A stretch of 64,000 nucleotides of DNA from Glaciimonas soli (GTDB taxonomy: Bacteria > Pseudomonadota > Gammaproteobacteria > Burkholderiales > Burkholderiaceae_D). The notes beneath the pieces were generated by a model that saw nothing but the letters and a program-made list of their open reading frames with translations, searched no databases and had not been told where the DNA came from. How positions within the stretch are numbered: position 1 is the stretch's first letter; each line of letters begins with the position of its first letter. Where the stretch lies: contig NZ_WINI01000001.1 in NCBI RefSeq assembly GCF_009497155.1, positions 1,054,001 through 1,118,000 on the forward strand, given 5' to 3'. Positions 41,904 to 50,173 of the stretch are shown here, piece by piece. The position numbers were made by a program, and so were the translations under genes.

Positions 41904-43916
41904 ATGATACGTTTCCAACAAGTCTCCCTGATGCGCGGCATCAAGCCGTTGCTCGACAAGGTCGATGTCACACTCAATCCTGGTGACAAAATCGGTCTGA
42001 TCGGTGCCAATGGCGCTGGTAAATCCAGTTTATTTGGCATGCTGCGTGGTGAATTACATGCCGACTCAGGTGAAATTGACTTCCCTACAAAATGGCGCAT
42101 GGCTTACGTTGCGCAAGAAACGCCTGCATTGGACCGGCCAGCGTTGGAATACGCAATTGATGGTGACGTTACCCTGCGTCGGCTGGAAGAGGAATTAGCC
42201 TTTCTCGAAAGCGAACCAGAGAGTGCTGCCAACGGCACGTTGATCGGCGAACTGTATAGCGCTCTGGCTGATGCCGATGCTTACACTGTCCGTTCACGCG
42301 GCGAGCAATTATTGACCGGCCTTGGATTTTCGATGGCGCAAATGTCGCAACCTGTTGCCAGTTTTTCTGGTGGTTGGCGTATGCGTTTGAATCTGGCTCA
42401 GGCACTGATGTGTCCGTCGGATTTGCTGCTGTTAGATGAACCGACCAACCATTTGGATTTGGATGCAATTATCTGGCTGGAAGATTGGCTGAAGCGTTAT
42501 GCAGGCACCTTGATTATTATTTCGCATGATAGAGATTTTCTCGATGGTGTAACCAACGTTATCGTTCATATTGACGAGCGCAAACTGAAGCGTTATACCG
42601 GTAATTATTCGTCATTTGAACGGCAACGTGCCGCACAAATGATACTTGCGGCAAGCGCGCTTGAAAAACAAACGCGCCAACGTGCACATCTGGAATCTTT
42701 CATCAACCGCTTCAAAGCGCAAGCAAGTAAAGCGCGTCAGGCACAAAGCCGGATGAAAGCACTCGCCAAGATGGAAGAACTGGCGCCGTTACGTGCAGCG
42801 GCTGAATTTTCGTTTGAATTCCGTGAGCCATTAAGCGCACCAAATCCATTATTGGTGATGGAAGATGTCAACGCCGGCTATCGTACCGAGAGTGAAACTA
42901 GCCACGATGTCACTGAAAAAGTTATTATTTCCGGCATCAAATTTTCACTGCAAACCGGTCAACGAATTGGTCTGCTTGGTGTCAATGGTGCGGGTAAATC
43001 CACCTTCATCAAAACCATCGCCAGCGAACTTGCACCACTGTCTGGCGATGCGCAATTTGGTAAAGGTTTATCGATAGGTTATTTCGCCCAGCATCAGGTT
43101 GAAATGCTGCGTCACGACGAGTCGCCGTTGTGGCACATGATGAAAATCGCACCAACCACACGTGAGCAAGAGTTACGCAATTTCCTTGGTAGCTTCAATT
43201 TCAACGGCAATATGGCAAGCAGCTCGATTGCGCCATTTTCTGGCGGTGAAAAAGCGCGATTGGCATTGGCACTAATCGTTTGGCAACGCCCTAACCTGCT
43301 ACTGCTCGATGAACCAACCAATCATCTGGATTTGGAAACCCGCGAAGCATTGACCATGGCACTGGCGCAATTTGAAGGTACGATGGTATTGGTCTCGCAT
43401 GACAGGCATTTGCTACGGGCCACCACTGACCAATTTATCATCGTCGCCGATGGCAAAATGCAGCCGTTTGATGGTGATTTGGATGATTACAAAGACTGGT
43501 TGTTCAAAACTAAGTTGGCAGAGAAAAAAGATGCGACGAATACAGCGGCATCTTTACCCAAAACCGGTACGACAGCCAAAATCTCTAGCGCAGTGGCACC
43601 TGCGGCGTCAGCACCAATTGACAGTGTCGATCGTAAAGAGCAAAAACGTTTGGACGCCGATGCGCGCCAAAAGCTCGCCGCGCTGAAAAAGCCGATCGAA
43701 AATAAAATCAAACATCTGGATGAGAAAATCGCCAAGCGTGCAGCACAAAAGGCGACAGTCGATGCGCGTCTGGCCGAACCGGAAATTTACGATAAAGATA
43801 AAAAGAAAGAGTTAACGCAATTGTTAGCTGACCAGACTTTTTATACCAAGGAATTGACACAACTGGAGGCAGAATGGCTGGATCTGCAGGAAGCTCTGGA
43901 AAAGCTGGGGAATTAA
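41904..43916 (+). CDS. ABC-F family ATPase (YheS/Uup-like)
   Basis: Soluble twin-ATPase protein of the ABC-F group, which acts on ribosomes rather than in transport. The 670-residue protein has Walker A GANGAGKSS at about 34-42 and GVNGAGKST in the second half, signatures FSGGWRMR and FSGGEKAR, Walker B LLLLDEPTNHLDL in both halves, a charged linker between them (KRTYG-type sequence LKRYTGNYSSFERQR) and a C-terminal coiled coil from about 585. The size and the C-terminal extension resemble E. coli YheS. It overlaps the next gene by 43 bases. Confidence 0.9.
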   Translation: MIRFQQVSLMRGIKPLLDKVDVTLNPGDKIGLIGANGAGKSSLFGMLRGELHADSGEIDFPTKWRMAYVAQETPALDRPALEYAIDGDVTLRRLEEELAFLESEPESAANGTLIGELYSALADADAYTVRSRGEQLLTGLGFSMAQMSQPVASFSGGWRMRLNLAQALMCPSDLLLLDEPTNHLDLDAIIWLEDWLKRYAGTLIIISHDRDFLDGVTNVIVHIDERKLKRYTGNYSSFERQRAAQMILAASALEKQTRQRAHLESFINRFKAQASKARQAQSRMKALAKMEELAPLRAAAEFSFEFREPLSAPNPLLVMEDVNAGYRTESETSHDVTEKVIISGIKFSLQTGQRIGLLGVNGAGKSTFIKTIASELAPLSGDAQFGKGLSIGYFAQHQVEMLRHDESPLWHMMKIAPTTREQELRNFLGSFNFNGNMASSSIAPFSGGEKARLALALIVWQRPNLLLLDEPTNHLDLETREALTMALAQFEGTMVLVSHDRHLLRATTDQFIIVADGKMQPFDGDLDDYKDWLFKTKLAEKKDATNTAASLPKTGTTAKISSAVAPAASAPIDSVDRKEQKRLDADARQKLAALKKPIENKIKHLDEKIAKRAAQKATVDARLAEPEIYDKDKKKELTQLLADQTFYTKELTQLEAEWLDLQEALEKLGN

Positions 43917-44755
43917 TTTCTCCTAAGTCTCTCAATATCATTGGCTGCGGCAAGGTCGGTCAGACCCTTGCGCAGCTATGGAGCGAATCAGGTACTTTCC
44001 AGTTACATGATATCTTGAATCGCTCGCTGGCCAGTGGTCAGCGTAGTGTCATCGCAATTGGAGACGGGCGTGCTGTCGCAGACTATGCCGAACTATATCC
44101 GGCCGATGTCTATCTGATTGGCACGGGCGATGATCAGATCAGCGCTTGTTGTGATGCTCTCGCTGCCAGTGGCAAGTTGAATAGCAATAGTATTGTTTTT
44201 CATTGCAGCGGTGCGCTTTCCTCTGATGCACTGTCAGCAGCAAAATTGCAAGGCGCCAGCGTCGCCAGTATTCACCCCATCCGCAGTTTTGCCAATCCGC
44301 AGCAGGTTGTCAGTAACTTTAGCAACACCTGGTGTGGCTGCGAAGGTGATACCGTTGCGCTCGCTTTCTTGATATCCGCTTTCGAGACTATCGGCGCGCG
44401 CTGCGTCGACATCGCGCGTGACAACAAAATCCTGTATCACGCTGCAGCGGTATTTGCCTCCAATTATGTGATCACTTTGATTGACGCCGCCCAACGCAGT
44501 TATATCGAAGCCGGAATTCCGGCGGACGTTGCCCTGCAATTGATCTCCCCGTTACTCACCGAAAGCGCTGAAAATGCCTTTCGCTCAGGTCCGGCAACCG
44601 CATTAACCGGACCGATTGCGCGGGGAGATAGCGCGACCGTGACACGGCAATATCAAGCATTGTTGCAATGGGAGCCCCAAACAGCGGCGTTATATCAACA
44701 ATTTATTGAATTAACATCGCGTTTAGCTGAACAAAAACACAAGCTGCCCTCCTGA
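43874..44755 (+). CDS. Rossmann-fold plus DUF2520 protein
   Basis: A 293-residue protein with an N-terminal NAD(P)-binding Rossmann fold (SLNIIGCGKVGQTLAQLW at about 19-36) and a C-terminal DUF2520 helical domain (LYHAAAVFASNYVITLIDAAQ and ALTGPIARGDSATV), the layout of 6-phosphogluconate-dehydrogenase-like reductases. The substrate is unknown. The ATG at 43874 lies 43 bases inside the ABC-F gene and is supported by GGAGG four bases upstream, so the overlap appears genuine. Confidence 0.9.
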   Translation: MAGSAGSSGKAGELISPKSLNIIGCGKVGQTLAQLWSESGTFQLHDILNRSLASGQRSVIAIGDGRAVADYAELYPADVYLIGTGDDQISACCDALAASGKLNSNSIVFHCSGALSSDALSAAKLQGASVASIHPIRSFANPQQVVSNFSNTWCGCEGDTVALAFLISAFETIGARCVDIARDNKILYHAAAVFASNYVITLIDAAQRSYIEAGIPADVALQLISPLLTESAENAFRSGPATALTGPIARGDSATVTRQYQALLQWEPQTAALYQQFIELTSRLAEQKHKLPS

Positions 44756-44836
44756 ATGCGGAAAATTGCGTAGAATCGCCATTTAGTACCCGTACATCCT
44801 TTTTTCGCAAATTCGTCAATCTAACCAAGGATAAAA

Positions 44837-45679
44837 ATGGCCTCCCACTCTCTATCAAAACTGTCCAAAATTGCTGCCGCAGTGCTGATCTCCAGCTTTG
44901 CCGTACACTCCTTCGCGGCCGACCTGCTCGATACAGTGAAGGCGCGTGGCACGTTGAAAGTCGCGATGGAAGGAACTTACCCTCCATTCAACTCAAAAGA
45001 CCCGAAAAATGGTCAGTTGGTCGGCTTTGAAGTCGACGTTGCCAACCTGATCGCAAAAAAACTCGGCGTCAAAGCTGAATTCACCACCACCGAATGGAGC
45101 GGGATTCTGGCTGGCCTGGCTGCCAATAAATATGATGTGATCATGAATCAGGTTGGCATCACTGATGAGCGTAAAAAAGCCTTTGATTTTTCTATTCCCT
45201 ACACACTTTCCAGTCCGCAGTTGATTGTCCGTAAAAATGAGACGCGCTCATTTAAGACTCTGGAAGATTTAAAAGGTCTCAAACTGGGTCTTGGTCAAGG
45301 CACCAACTTTGAGCAAAAAGCCAAAGCCGTACCTGGCATTGATGTCAAAACCTATCCAGGTGCGCCGGAATATCTGGCCGATTTAGCTAGCGGCAGAATT
45401 GACGCGGCCCTCAACGACCGTTTGCTGATTGCCTATTTGCTGAAGAATGCGAACCTGCCATTAAAACCGGGGGCACAAATAGTCGGTAGTGTCGATAAAA
45501 TCGGCATCCCTTTTCAAAAAGGTAATCCAAAGTTTGAAGCTGCTTTAAATCAAGCCATAGATCAAATTATGAAAGATGGTAGTTTCAAGCAAGCGTCATG
45601 CAAATGGTTTGGCATTGACGTCAGCAAAGAACCAACAGTTGCATCGAGAGATGATCACTGCCCGGTAGCAGCGCATTAA
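44837..45679 (+). CDS. Polar amino acid ABC transporter substrate-binding protein
   Basis: Periplasmic receptor of the amino acid family (bacterial SBP family 3). The 280-residue precursor has a signal peptide of about 28 residues (ending HSFAA) and the signature GFEVDVANLIAKKLGVK in the first lobe. Overall features such as TYPPFNSKDPKNGQLVGFEVD and NRLLIAY-type sequence NDRLLIAYLL resemble cystine-binding TcyJ/FliY; specificity is not proved. AAGGA precedes ATG 44837. The permease gene follows after 214 bases holding a repeat and a terminator-like hairpin. Confidence 0.9.
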   Translation: MASHSLSKLSKIAAAVLISSFAVHSFAADLLDTVKARGTLKVAMEGTYPPFNSKDPKNGQLVGFEVDVANLIAKKLGVKAEFTTTEWSGILAGLAANKYDVIMNQVGITDERKKAFDFSIPYTLSSPQLIVRKNETRSFKTLEDLKGLKLGLGQGTNFEQKAKAVPGIDVKTYPGAPEYLADLASGRIDAALNDRLLIAYLLKNANLPLKPGAQIVGSVDKIGIPFQKGNPKFEAALNQAIDQIMKDGSFKQASCKWFGIDVSKEPTVASRDDHCPVAAH

Positions 45680-45712
45680 GTAAGCTCAACTATCATTTAA
45701 AAAATGCCCTTA

Positions 45713-45776
45713 TCATTCCCGCGGGCGCGGAAATCCATCTTGCGCAACGTGGATCCCCGCATTCGCGAGGATGACG
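45713..45776. repeat. REP-like palindromic element, family 2, copy 3
   Basis: TCATTCCCGCGGGCGCGGAA opens the element and CGCGAGGATGACG closes it, with inner ATCCATCTTGCGCAACGTGGAT hairpin arms. It is in opposite orientation to copy 2 at 41611 and aligns with it over roughly 130 bases including flanks. A TAAGTAAGCTCAACT at 45677-45691 at its left edge recurs alone at 51896-51910. Confidence 0.75.
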
Positions 45777-45841
45777 GCAGCAGTTTTCAAATCGCTTGTT
45801 TGGAATTACTTAGTAAACCAGCGCAAAAAGTAAGCACTGAC

Positions 45842-45881
45842 AAATATCCCCGTCGAGACAATGACCGCGGGGATATTTTTT
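45842..45881 (+). terminator. Terminator-like hairpin just upstream of the permease gene
   Basis: AAATATCCCC pairs with GGGGATATTT across a 17-base loop and runs into T residues. It ends 12 bases before the permease ATG, so it would attenuate transcription coming from the binding-protein gene, giving more receptor than permease. Confidence 0.65.
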
Positions 45882-45893
45882 AAACGAGGCATC

Positions 45894-46556
45894 ATGGAAT
45901 TACTGGATCTATTGCAACAAGCTGCGCCGACATTACTCAGAGGTGTGGAATACACTTTGGTCTTTGCCGTTGCATCCATGCTGGGCGGATTGCTAATCGG
46001 TTTTCCGTTAGCAGTGGCGCGGATTTTACCGTCACGCTGGTGCCAATGGCCAGCCACCATTTACGTCAGCCTGATGCGCGGCACACCGTTGCTGGTCCAG
46101 ATTTTCGTCATTTATTATGGATTGCCCAGTATCGGCATCAATTTTTCACCTTTGACCGCAGGTATTTTGGCGTTGAGTCTGAATGCCAGCGCCTATCTTT
46201 CGGAAAGCTTGCGCGGTGCAATTGTCGGTGTCAGTAAAGGTCAATGGGCAGCCAGCTTCAGTCTGGGGCTCAATTATTGGCAAACGCTGCGACATGTCAT
46301 CGCACCGCAGGCAATTCGTATCGCGGTGCCATCGATGAGCAATACGTTGATTAGCCTGATTAAAGATACTTCTTTGGTCTCGGTTATCACCGTGACAGAA
46401 TTAATGTTAGCCACCAAAGAAGTGATCGCGATCACGTTCCGACCACTGCCGCTGTATCTGGCAGCGGCAGTCATTTACTGGATGCTCAGTCTTTGTTTTG
46501 AACGCTTGCAAAACCGCCTGGAAAAAAAATTAGGGCAAGCGCATCAGACCAATTAG
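45894..46556 (+). CDS. Polar amino acid ABC transporter permease
   Basis: Inner-membrane permease of the His/Glu/Gln/Arg/cystine (HisM-type) family. The 220-residue protein has about five membrane helices and the EAA-loop that docks the ATPase (SLSEAARGAI-type sequence SESLRGAIVGVSKGQWAASFSLGL). GAGG sits five bases before ATG 45894, which is preferred to an upstream start at 45861 lying inside the hairpin. No ATPase gene of the system is found next to it, so that subunit must be encoded elsewhere or shared. Confidence 0.9.
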   Translation: MELLDLLQQAAPTLLRGVEYTLVFAVASMLGGLLIGFPLAVARILPSRWCQWPATIYVSLMRGTPLLVQIFVIYYGLPSIGINFSPLTAGILALSLNASAYLSESLRGAIVGVSKGQWAASFSLGLNYWQTLRHVIAPQAIRIAVPSMSNTLISLIKDTSLVSVITVTELMLATKEVIAITFRPLPLYLAAAVIYWMLSLCFERLQNRLEKKLGQAHQTN

Positions 46557-46568
46557 AACTTCTCCATG

Positions 46569-46694
46569 TCAGAGCTGCCAGCTCGGATTATGATCTGGCA
46601 CCGGTTCCCGATCGGGGATGGGGCCATGGCCTGGGCTTGGCGGCTCTCCCGGTGGCGGAGGTGGTTCTCTGTAAGTTACTAACGTGCGTGACAT
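46569..46694 (-). CDS. 41-residue proline-rich microprotein
   Basis: A short reading frame with a strong ribosome binding site (GGAGGCGAGG) directly before ATG 46694. The product reads MSRTLVTYREPPPPPGEPP and continues with further Pro/Gly, PIPDREPVPDHNPSWQL: 14 of 41 residues are Pro, with no signal peptide or membrane segment. It lies 55 bases downstream of the 77-residue gene in the same direction and may belong to the PaiB-like operon. I do not recognise a family. The proline-rich pattern and strong start argue that it is real, but no homology check was possible. Confidence 0.6.
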   Translation of the reverse strand: MSRTLVTYREPPPPPGEPPSPGHGPIPDREPVPDHNPSWQL

Positions 46695-46749
46695 CCTCGC
46701 CTCCACAGTCAATACTGCAAATTATCGAACAACTCAGAGCAATCTGCGC

Positions 46750-46983
46750 TTATCCAACCAGGTTATCAATTTGTAGTTTGGCATAATTGATGCTGCTATC
46801 GACCGCAGTATCAAAATCTTCGTGAACAATATTGGTGTTGCTATGTTCCGATATCAGCACATCGCCTTTCATGATTTTATACGCATCATGCCAACGTCCA
46901 TCGCGCCCGCCATTGACCGGAGCAACGGAAATGGTGTACCCACGATAGGCGATATCTTGATTCTGTTGTGAATCTTGTGACAT
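46750..46983 (-). CDS. Small protein of unknown function, 77 residues
   Basis: The product begins MSQDSQQNQDIAYRGYTISV and is soluble, acidic, with no known motif that I recognise. AAGGAGT stands seven bases before ATG 46983. It lies 12 bases after the PaiB-like gene in the same orientation, so the two are probably co-transcribed. The pattern (a beta-strand GYTISVAPV, then a WHDAYKI stretch) suggests a small alpha/beta fold; function unknown. Confidence 0.7.
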   Translation of the reverse strand: MSQDSQQNQDIAYRGYTISVAPVNGGRDGRWHDAYKIMKGDVLISEHSNTNIVHEDFDTAVDSSINYAKLQIDNLVG

Positions 46984-46995
46984 AAAAAATACTCC

Positions 46996-47634
46996 TTATT
47001 TTTTGCCTGCTTGTTCAACTAGTTGCGCCATTGCCACTGTAGCGCCCGTATTTTGCTCTTGCAATCCGACTACGATACTCTCTTGATTTTGCGCTGGTTG
47101 ATTCTGGCTGACCTTCCATTTCCCATGAATTTTCCTGATCACGATCTCGATGCCTATAATCGCGGTCATCATTTTGTCAATATACTCTCGCGGCGCATCG
47201 GCGATAGACCATGGCTCAGCAAGCGGCGCCTCATGTTGCGTTGTCAAATTTTTCAGCAATTCTCGCAACCAAACGACATCATCCACCACGCGCAATGGGC
47301 CGTATGCATGCACCGTCACGTAATCCCATGTTGGAACAACTTCGCCACGTTCTTGCTTGGTCTGGTACCACGATGGTGAAATATAGGTATCCGCGCCCTG
47401 AAATATAACCAGCGCCTCAACTTCAGACACCAAATCACGCCATACCGGATTGGCGCGCGCGACATGTCCTCGCAAAATCCCATATTCACTGGTTTCTTGC
47501 ACCAAATACATAGGTATGTGATTGGCATTGAGCCCATGTGATGACATCGTTACCAGCGTCGCGAGCGGATGAGTGCGTACCAGCTCGTGTAAAACTTCTA
47601 TATTAGCTTCTTCGAAATATTTTGGTATGTACAT
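46996..47634 (-). CDS. FMN-binding PaiB-family protein
   Basis: A 212-residue member of the PaiB/FMN-binding negative transcriptional regulator family. It begins MYIPKYFEE, contains HPLATLVTMSSHGLNANHIPM, GHVARANPVW and the strongly conserved YISPSWYQTKQERGEVVPTWDYVTVHAYG, all typical. The fold is a pyridoxamine-oxidase-like split barrel. Bacillus PaiB influences sporulation genes; here the role is unknown. It heads a minus-strand run with two small genes and diverges from the ferritin-like gene. Confidence 0.9.
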   Translation of the reverse strand: MYIPKYFEEANIEVLHELVRTHPLATLVTMSSHGLNANHIPMYLVQETSEYGILRGHVARANPVWRDLVSEVEALVIFQGADTYISPSWYQTKQERGEVVPTWDYVTVHAYGPLRVVDDVVWLRELLKNLTTQHEAPLAEPWSIADAPREYIDKMMTAIIGIEIVIRKIHGKWKVSQNQPAQNQESIVVGLQEQNTGATVAMAQLVEQAGKK

Positions 47635-47775
47635 GGCTTAACGACTCGTAACAAATAATCTAAATATAATATACGACATCCTATAGAATAAGGTTCAAGG
47701 TCTTAGCGTTATTTATAAAAGCTCCATCTGTACTGTTGTTCCATAGTCATCACGAACATATCAGAAAGACAGCTC

Positions 47776-48633
47776 ATGAACACGCCCCCGTCAACGCAAG
47801 CACTCCGCCCCTCTCACGTCCACTGGCGTATAGCCGATCTCGATTTTGCAAGTATTGATCTGGCAGTCGCACGATCAGATGAAATCTTATTTTATTTAGT
47901 AACAAGCGCATCTTTTGTCGAAAGCGGATCAGATCTGTATACACAAAATTTGATTGCCTATTACGGTGACGATCCCGAGATTACTGCCTGGCTCACCACT
48001 TATTGGGAAAAAGAAGAGCTACAGCACGGACTTGCGCTACGCACTTATATTGAGCAAGTATGGCCAGAATTTGACTGGCAAGCAGCGTATGACAGCTTCC
48101 TCGCGGAATATGCAGGTTACTGCAAAGTTGAATTACTCGAGCCTAGCCGAGCACTGGAAATGGTCGCTCGTTGCGTGGTTGAAACTGGCACCGCGACTTT
48201 TTATCGCGCCTTGGCGCGCAGCACGCAAGAACCGCTACTGCAACATCTCGCCACCCTGATCGCCAACGATGAGGTGAATCACTACAAACATTTCTTCCGC
48301 TATTTTCGGCGCCTGCGCCAACAAGAAGGACTCGGCCGTCGCCATATATTTAATACGCTGCGACGCCGGACTTTAGAAATGAAAAATGAAGACGCTGCGT
48401 GCGCCCTACGTCATACCTTCCACTTCCGCTCACTCAAAAACTTTGACGATGAAGCGACACGAGCCAGTCAATTGCGTGCAATAAGCGCGATGATGAACAC
48501 CACCATCCGCAGCCACCTGCAGGCTGATATGACCATCAAAATGATGATACGCCCGCTCGACTTGCCGGTGATGCTGGAAACACTGGTACGTTACCCTGCT
48601 GAGCAAGTGATGAATCGACTTATCTTGCGGTAA
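47776..48633 (+). CDS. Ferritin-like domain protein
   Basis: A 285-residue helical protein of the ferritin-like superfamily. Two Glu/His motifs are visible, EKEELQHG in the first half and NDEVNHYKHFF in the second, with an intervening MVARCVVETGTATFYRAL, consistent with a four-helix carboxylate-bridged di-metal centre as in acyl-ACP desaturase relatives. Substrate and reaction are unknown. It diverges from the PaiB-like gene; the 141-base gap is AT-rich. Confidence 0.82.
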   Translation: MNTPPSTQALRPSHVHWRIADLDFASIDLAVARSDEILFYLVTSASFVESGSDLYTQNLIAYYGDDPEITAWLTTYWEKEELQHGLALRTYIEQVWPEFDWQAAYDSFLAEYAGYCKVELLEPSRALEMVARCVVETGTATFYRALARSTQEPLLQHLATLIANDEVNHYKHFFRYFRRLRQQEGLGRRHIFNTLRRRTLEMKNEDAACALRHTFHFRSLKNFDDEATRASQLRAISAMMNTTIRSHLQADMTIKMMIRPLDLPVMLETLVRYPAEQVMNRLILR

Positions 48634-48704
48634 ACATTCTGGATGTTCACGTGTCCATCCCATCAATGATGCATTGAAATATCAATTGACTATCAAATGT
48701 GGAG

Positions 48705-48739
48705 ACGAAAACTACAGCATTTACCGCTGTAGTTTTCGT
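48705..48739. other. Perfect 14-bp hairpin after the ferritin-like gene
   Basis: ACGAAAACTACAGC and GCTGTAGTTTTCGT are perfectly complementary across a 7-base loop. It lies 71 bases after the ferritin-like stop. No T-run follows on either side, so a standard terminator is unlikely; it may be an mRNA end structure. Confidence 0.55.
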
Positions 48740-48757
48740 GTAAATACGGCATAAAGT

Positions 48758-48794
48758 AAAAAAGCCCTTAATCAAACGATTAAGGGCTTTTTTT
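48758..48794 (-). terminator. Terminator of tRNA-Gly
   Basis: A-run, GCCCTTAATC-AAAC-GATTAAGGGC stem, T-run. It starts four bases after the end of the tRNA-Gly at 48798-48873 on the minus strand and can also stop transcription arriving from the ferritin-like gene. Confidence 0.9.
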
Positions 48795-48797
48795 ATT

Positions 48798-48873
48798 TGG
48801 AGCGGGAGAAGAGGCTCGAACTCTCGACCTATACCTTGGCAAGGTATCGCTCTACCAACTGAGCTACTCCCGC
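48798..48873 (-). tRNA. tRNA-Gly (GCC)
   Basis: 76 bases with encoded CCA. The acceptor arm GCGGGAG pairs with CTCCCGC, the D-arm is AGCTCAGTTGGTAGAGC, the anticodon loop is TTGCCAA (GCC, glycine) and the T-arm holds GAGTTCGAGCCTC. It is identical in sequence to the second copy at 49285-49360. Confidence 0.98.
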
Positions 48874-48904
48874 GTCAACTTGCACTTACTGTATTACTAA
48901 ATAA

Positions 48905-48984
48905 CCGATACAGGAGAAGACTCCCGAAACCCAATCCTATCTGGAGAGTGGCCTCGACGAAAGGTGAATCAACTCTTGTATCGG
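48905..48984. other. Structured spacer between tRNA genes
   Basis: CCGATACAGGAG (48905-48916) pairs with CTCTTGTATCGG (48973-48984) with one mismatch, closing an 80-base stretch that is GC-richer than its AT-rich flanks. It is close to tRNA size but has no recognisable T-loop or anticodon arm. It may be a processed RNA or remnant; function unknown. Confidence 0.4.
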
Positions 48985-49087
48985 CTATGCTTTCGAACTA
49001 ATTTCTTATTAAATCGCCAAAACAATTTATTAAGAGCTGCGTATTATACCCAACTAAAATAAATTTGCAAGGCTATTTTAAAAAATC

Positions 49088-49161
49088 TGGAGGCGGGGGT
49101 CGGGATCGAACCGGCGTCTACGGCTTTGCAGGCCGCTGCATAACCACTTTGCTACCCCGCC
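49088..49161 (-). tRNA. tRNA-Cys (GCA)
   Basis: 74 bases with CCA. Acceptor GGCGGGG pairs with CCCCGCC, the anticodon loop is CTGCAAA (GCA, cysteine), and the T-arm contains CGGTTCGATCCCG. It is placed between two identical tRNA-Gly genes downstream of pgsA, the usual Burkholderiales arrangement. Confidence 0.98.
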
Positions 49162-49249
49162 AAGGGTGCTATTGTAACGCTTTACAACTATCTGAATTCG
49201 CAACAATTTAGTTGCTTTTTACATCGCCAAAAATGCAAATTCTGATATT

Positions 49250-49279
49250 AAAAAGGGAAGCTTTTCAGCTTCCCTTTTT
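49250..49279 (-). terminator. Terminator after upstream tRNA-Gly
   Basis: AAAAAGGGAAGC-TTTTCA-GCTTCCCTTTTT lies five bases past the tRNA-Gly gene at 49285-49360 in its reading direction. It would separate that tRNA from the tRNA-Cys gene. Confidence 0.85.
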
Positions 49280-49284
49280 GAATT

Positions 49285-49360
49285 TGGAGCGGGAGAAGAG
49301 GCTCGAACTCTCGACCTATACCTTGGCAAGGTATCGCTCTACCAACTGAGCTACTCCCGC
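49285..49360 (-). tRNA. tRNA-Gly (GCC), second copy
   Basis: Identical in all 76 bases to the tRNA-Gly at 48798-48873, including the CCA end and the TTGCCAA anticodon loop. It lies 96 bases after pgsA and has its own terminator. Confidence 0.98.
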
Positions 49361-49456
49361 ATTTCCTTTATGTTTCTGCTGCGTTGTTTTGCTGCATCAA
49401 CTAAAGAGTCGCTATTATAGATGCTGCGAAAACTATGTCAAGCATTAACAAGAAAT

Positions 49457-50038
49457 TTATGAAGGATCGCCTACTTTTTCTTTCATCAATGGCCAAGCTT
49501 TGCGCAAATAATAAAACATCGACCACACTGTCAGCACCGTTGCCAGCAACATCAATGCATGACCTAACCATTCCACATTAACACCAAGCACATCCCCGTT
49601 ATACAACAACAGTGGAATCGCCGTCATTTGCGCTGCCGTTTTAATTTTCCCCAAAGAACTTACCGCGACCGATTTGGATGCACCTATCTGCGCCATCCAT
49701 TCGCGCAAAGCACTGATCGTAATTTCGCGACCGATGATGATAAAAGCGATAATGGGGCTAACCCGATCCAGATTAACCAAGACCAGCAAGGCTCCCGCAA
49801 CCATTAACTTATCTGCCACCGGATCCAAAAAAGCACCGAACGCTGAAGTCTGATTCCAACGACGTGCGAGAAACCCATCAAACCAATCCGTTGCCGCAGC
49901 AATGATAAAAACCAACGCAGAGGCTAAGCCAATATCAGTGCGCGAAAATCCAAAGTTAGGGAGATAGAAGACGCCGACGACCAATGGAATTAATGCGACG
50001 CGCAGCCAAGTCAGGAAGATGGGGATATTAAATGGCAT
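49457..50038 (-). CDS. pgsA: CDP-diacylglycerol--glycerol-3-phosphate 3-phosphatidyltransferase
   Basis: Membrane enzyme making phosphatidylglycerophosphate from the CdsA product. The 193-residue protein shows the CDP-alcohol phosphotransferase motif DWFDGFLARRWNQTSAFGAF followed by LDPVADK, and about four or five membrane helices. Pairing with tRNA-Gly and tRNA-Cys downstream matches other Burkholderiales, where uvrC often comes just before it; here a POT transporter gene sits in that place. Confidence 0.95.
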   Translation of the reverse strand: MPFNIPIFLTWLRVALIPLVVGVFYLPNFGFSRTDIGLASALVFIIAAATDWFDGFLARRWNQTSAFGAFLDPVADKLMVAGALLVLVNLDRVSPIIAFIIIGREITISALREWMAQIGASKSVAVSSLGKIKTAAQMTAIPLLLYNGDVLGVNVEWLGHALMLLATVLTVWSMFYYLRKAWPLMKEKVGDPS

Positions 50039-50173
50039 AGATTAAATATGGTGGTTGCTCACGGTCGGAAACATAAACTGCCTATCATTATCTAAGAGTA
50101 TGCCGCAGAAGTGTCAAAACAAACACAGACAATTTTTAACAGGCGTCTTTCAACAACAAAAAACGCGAGCAAG

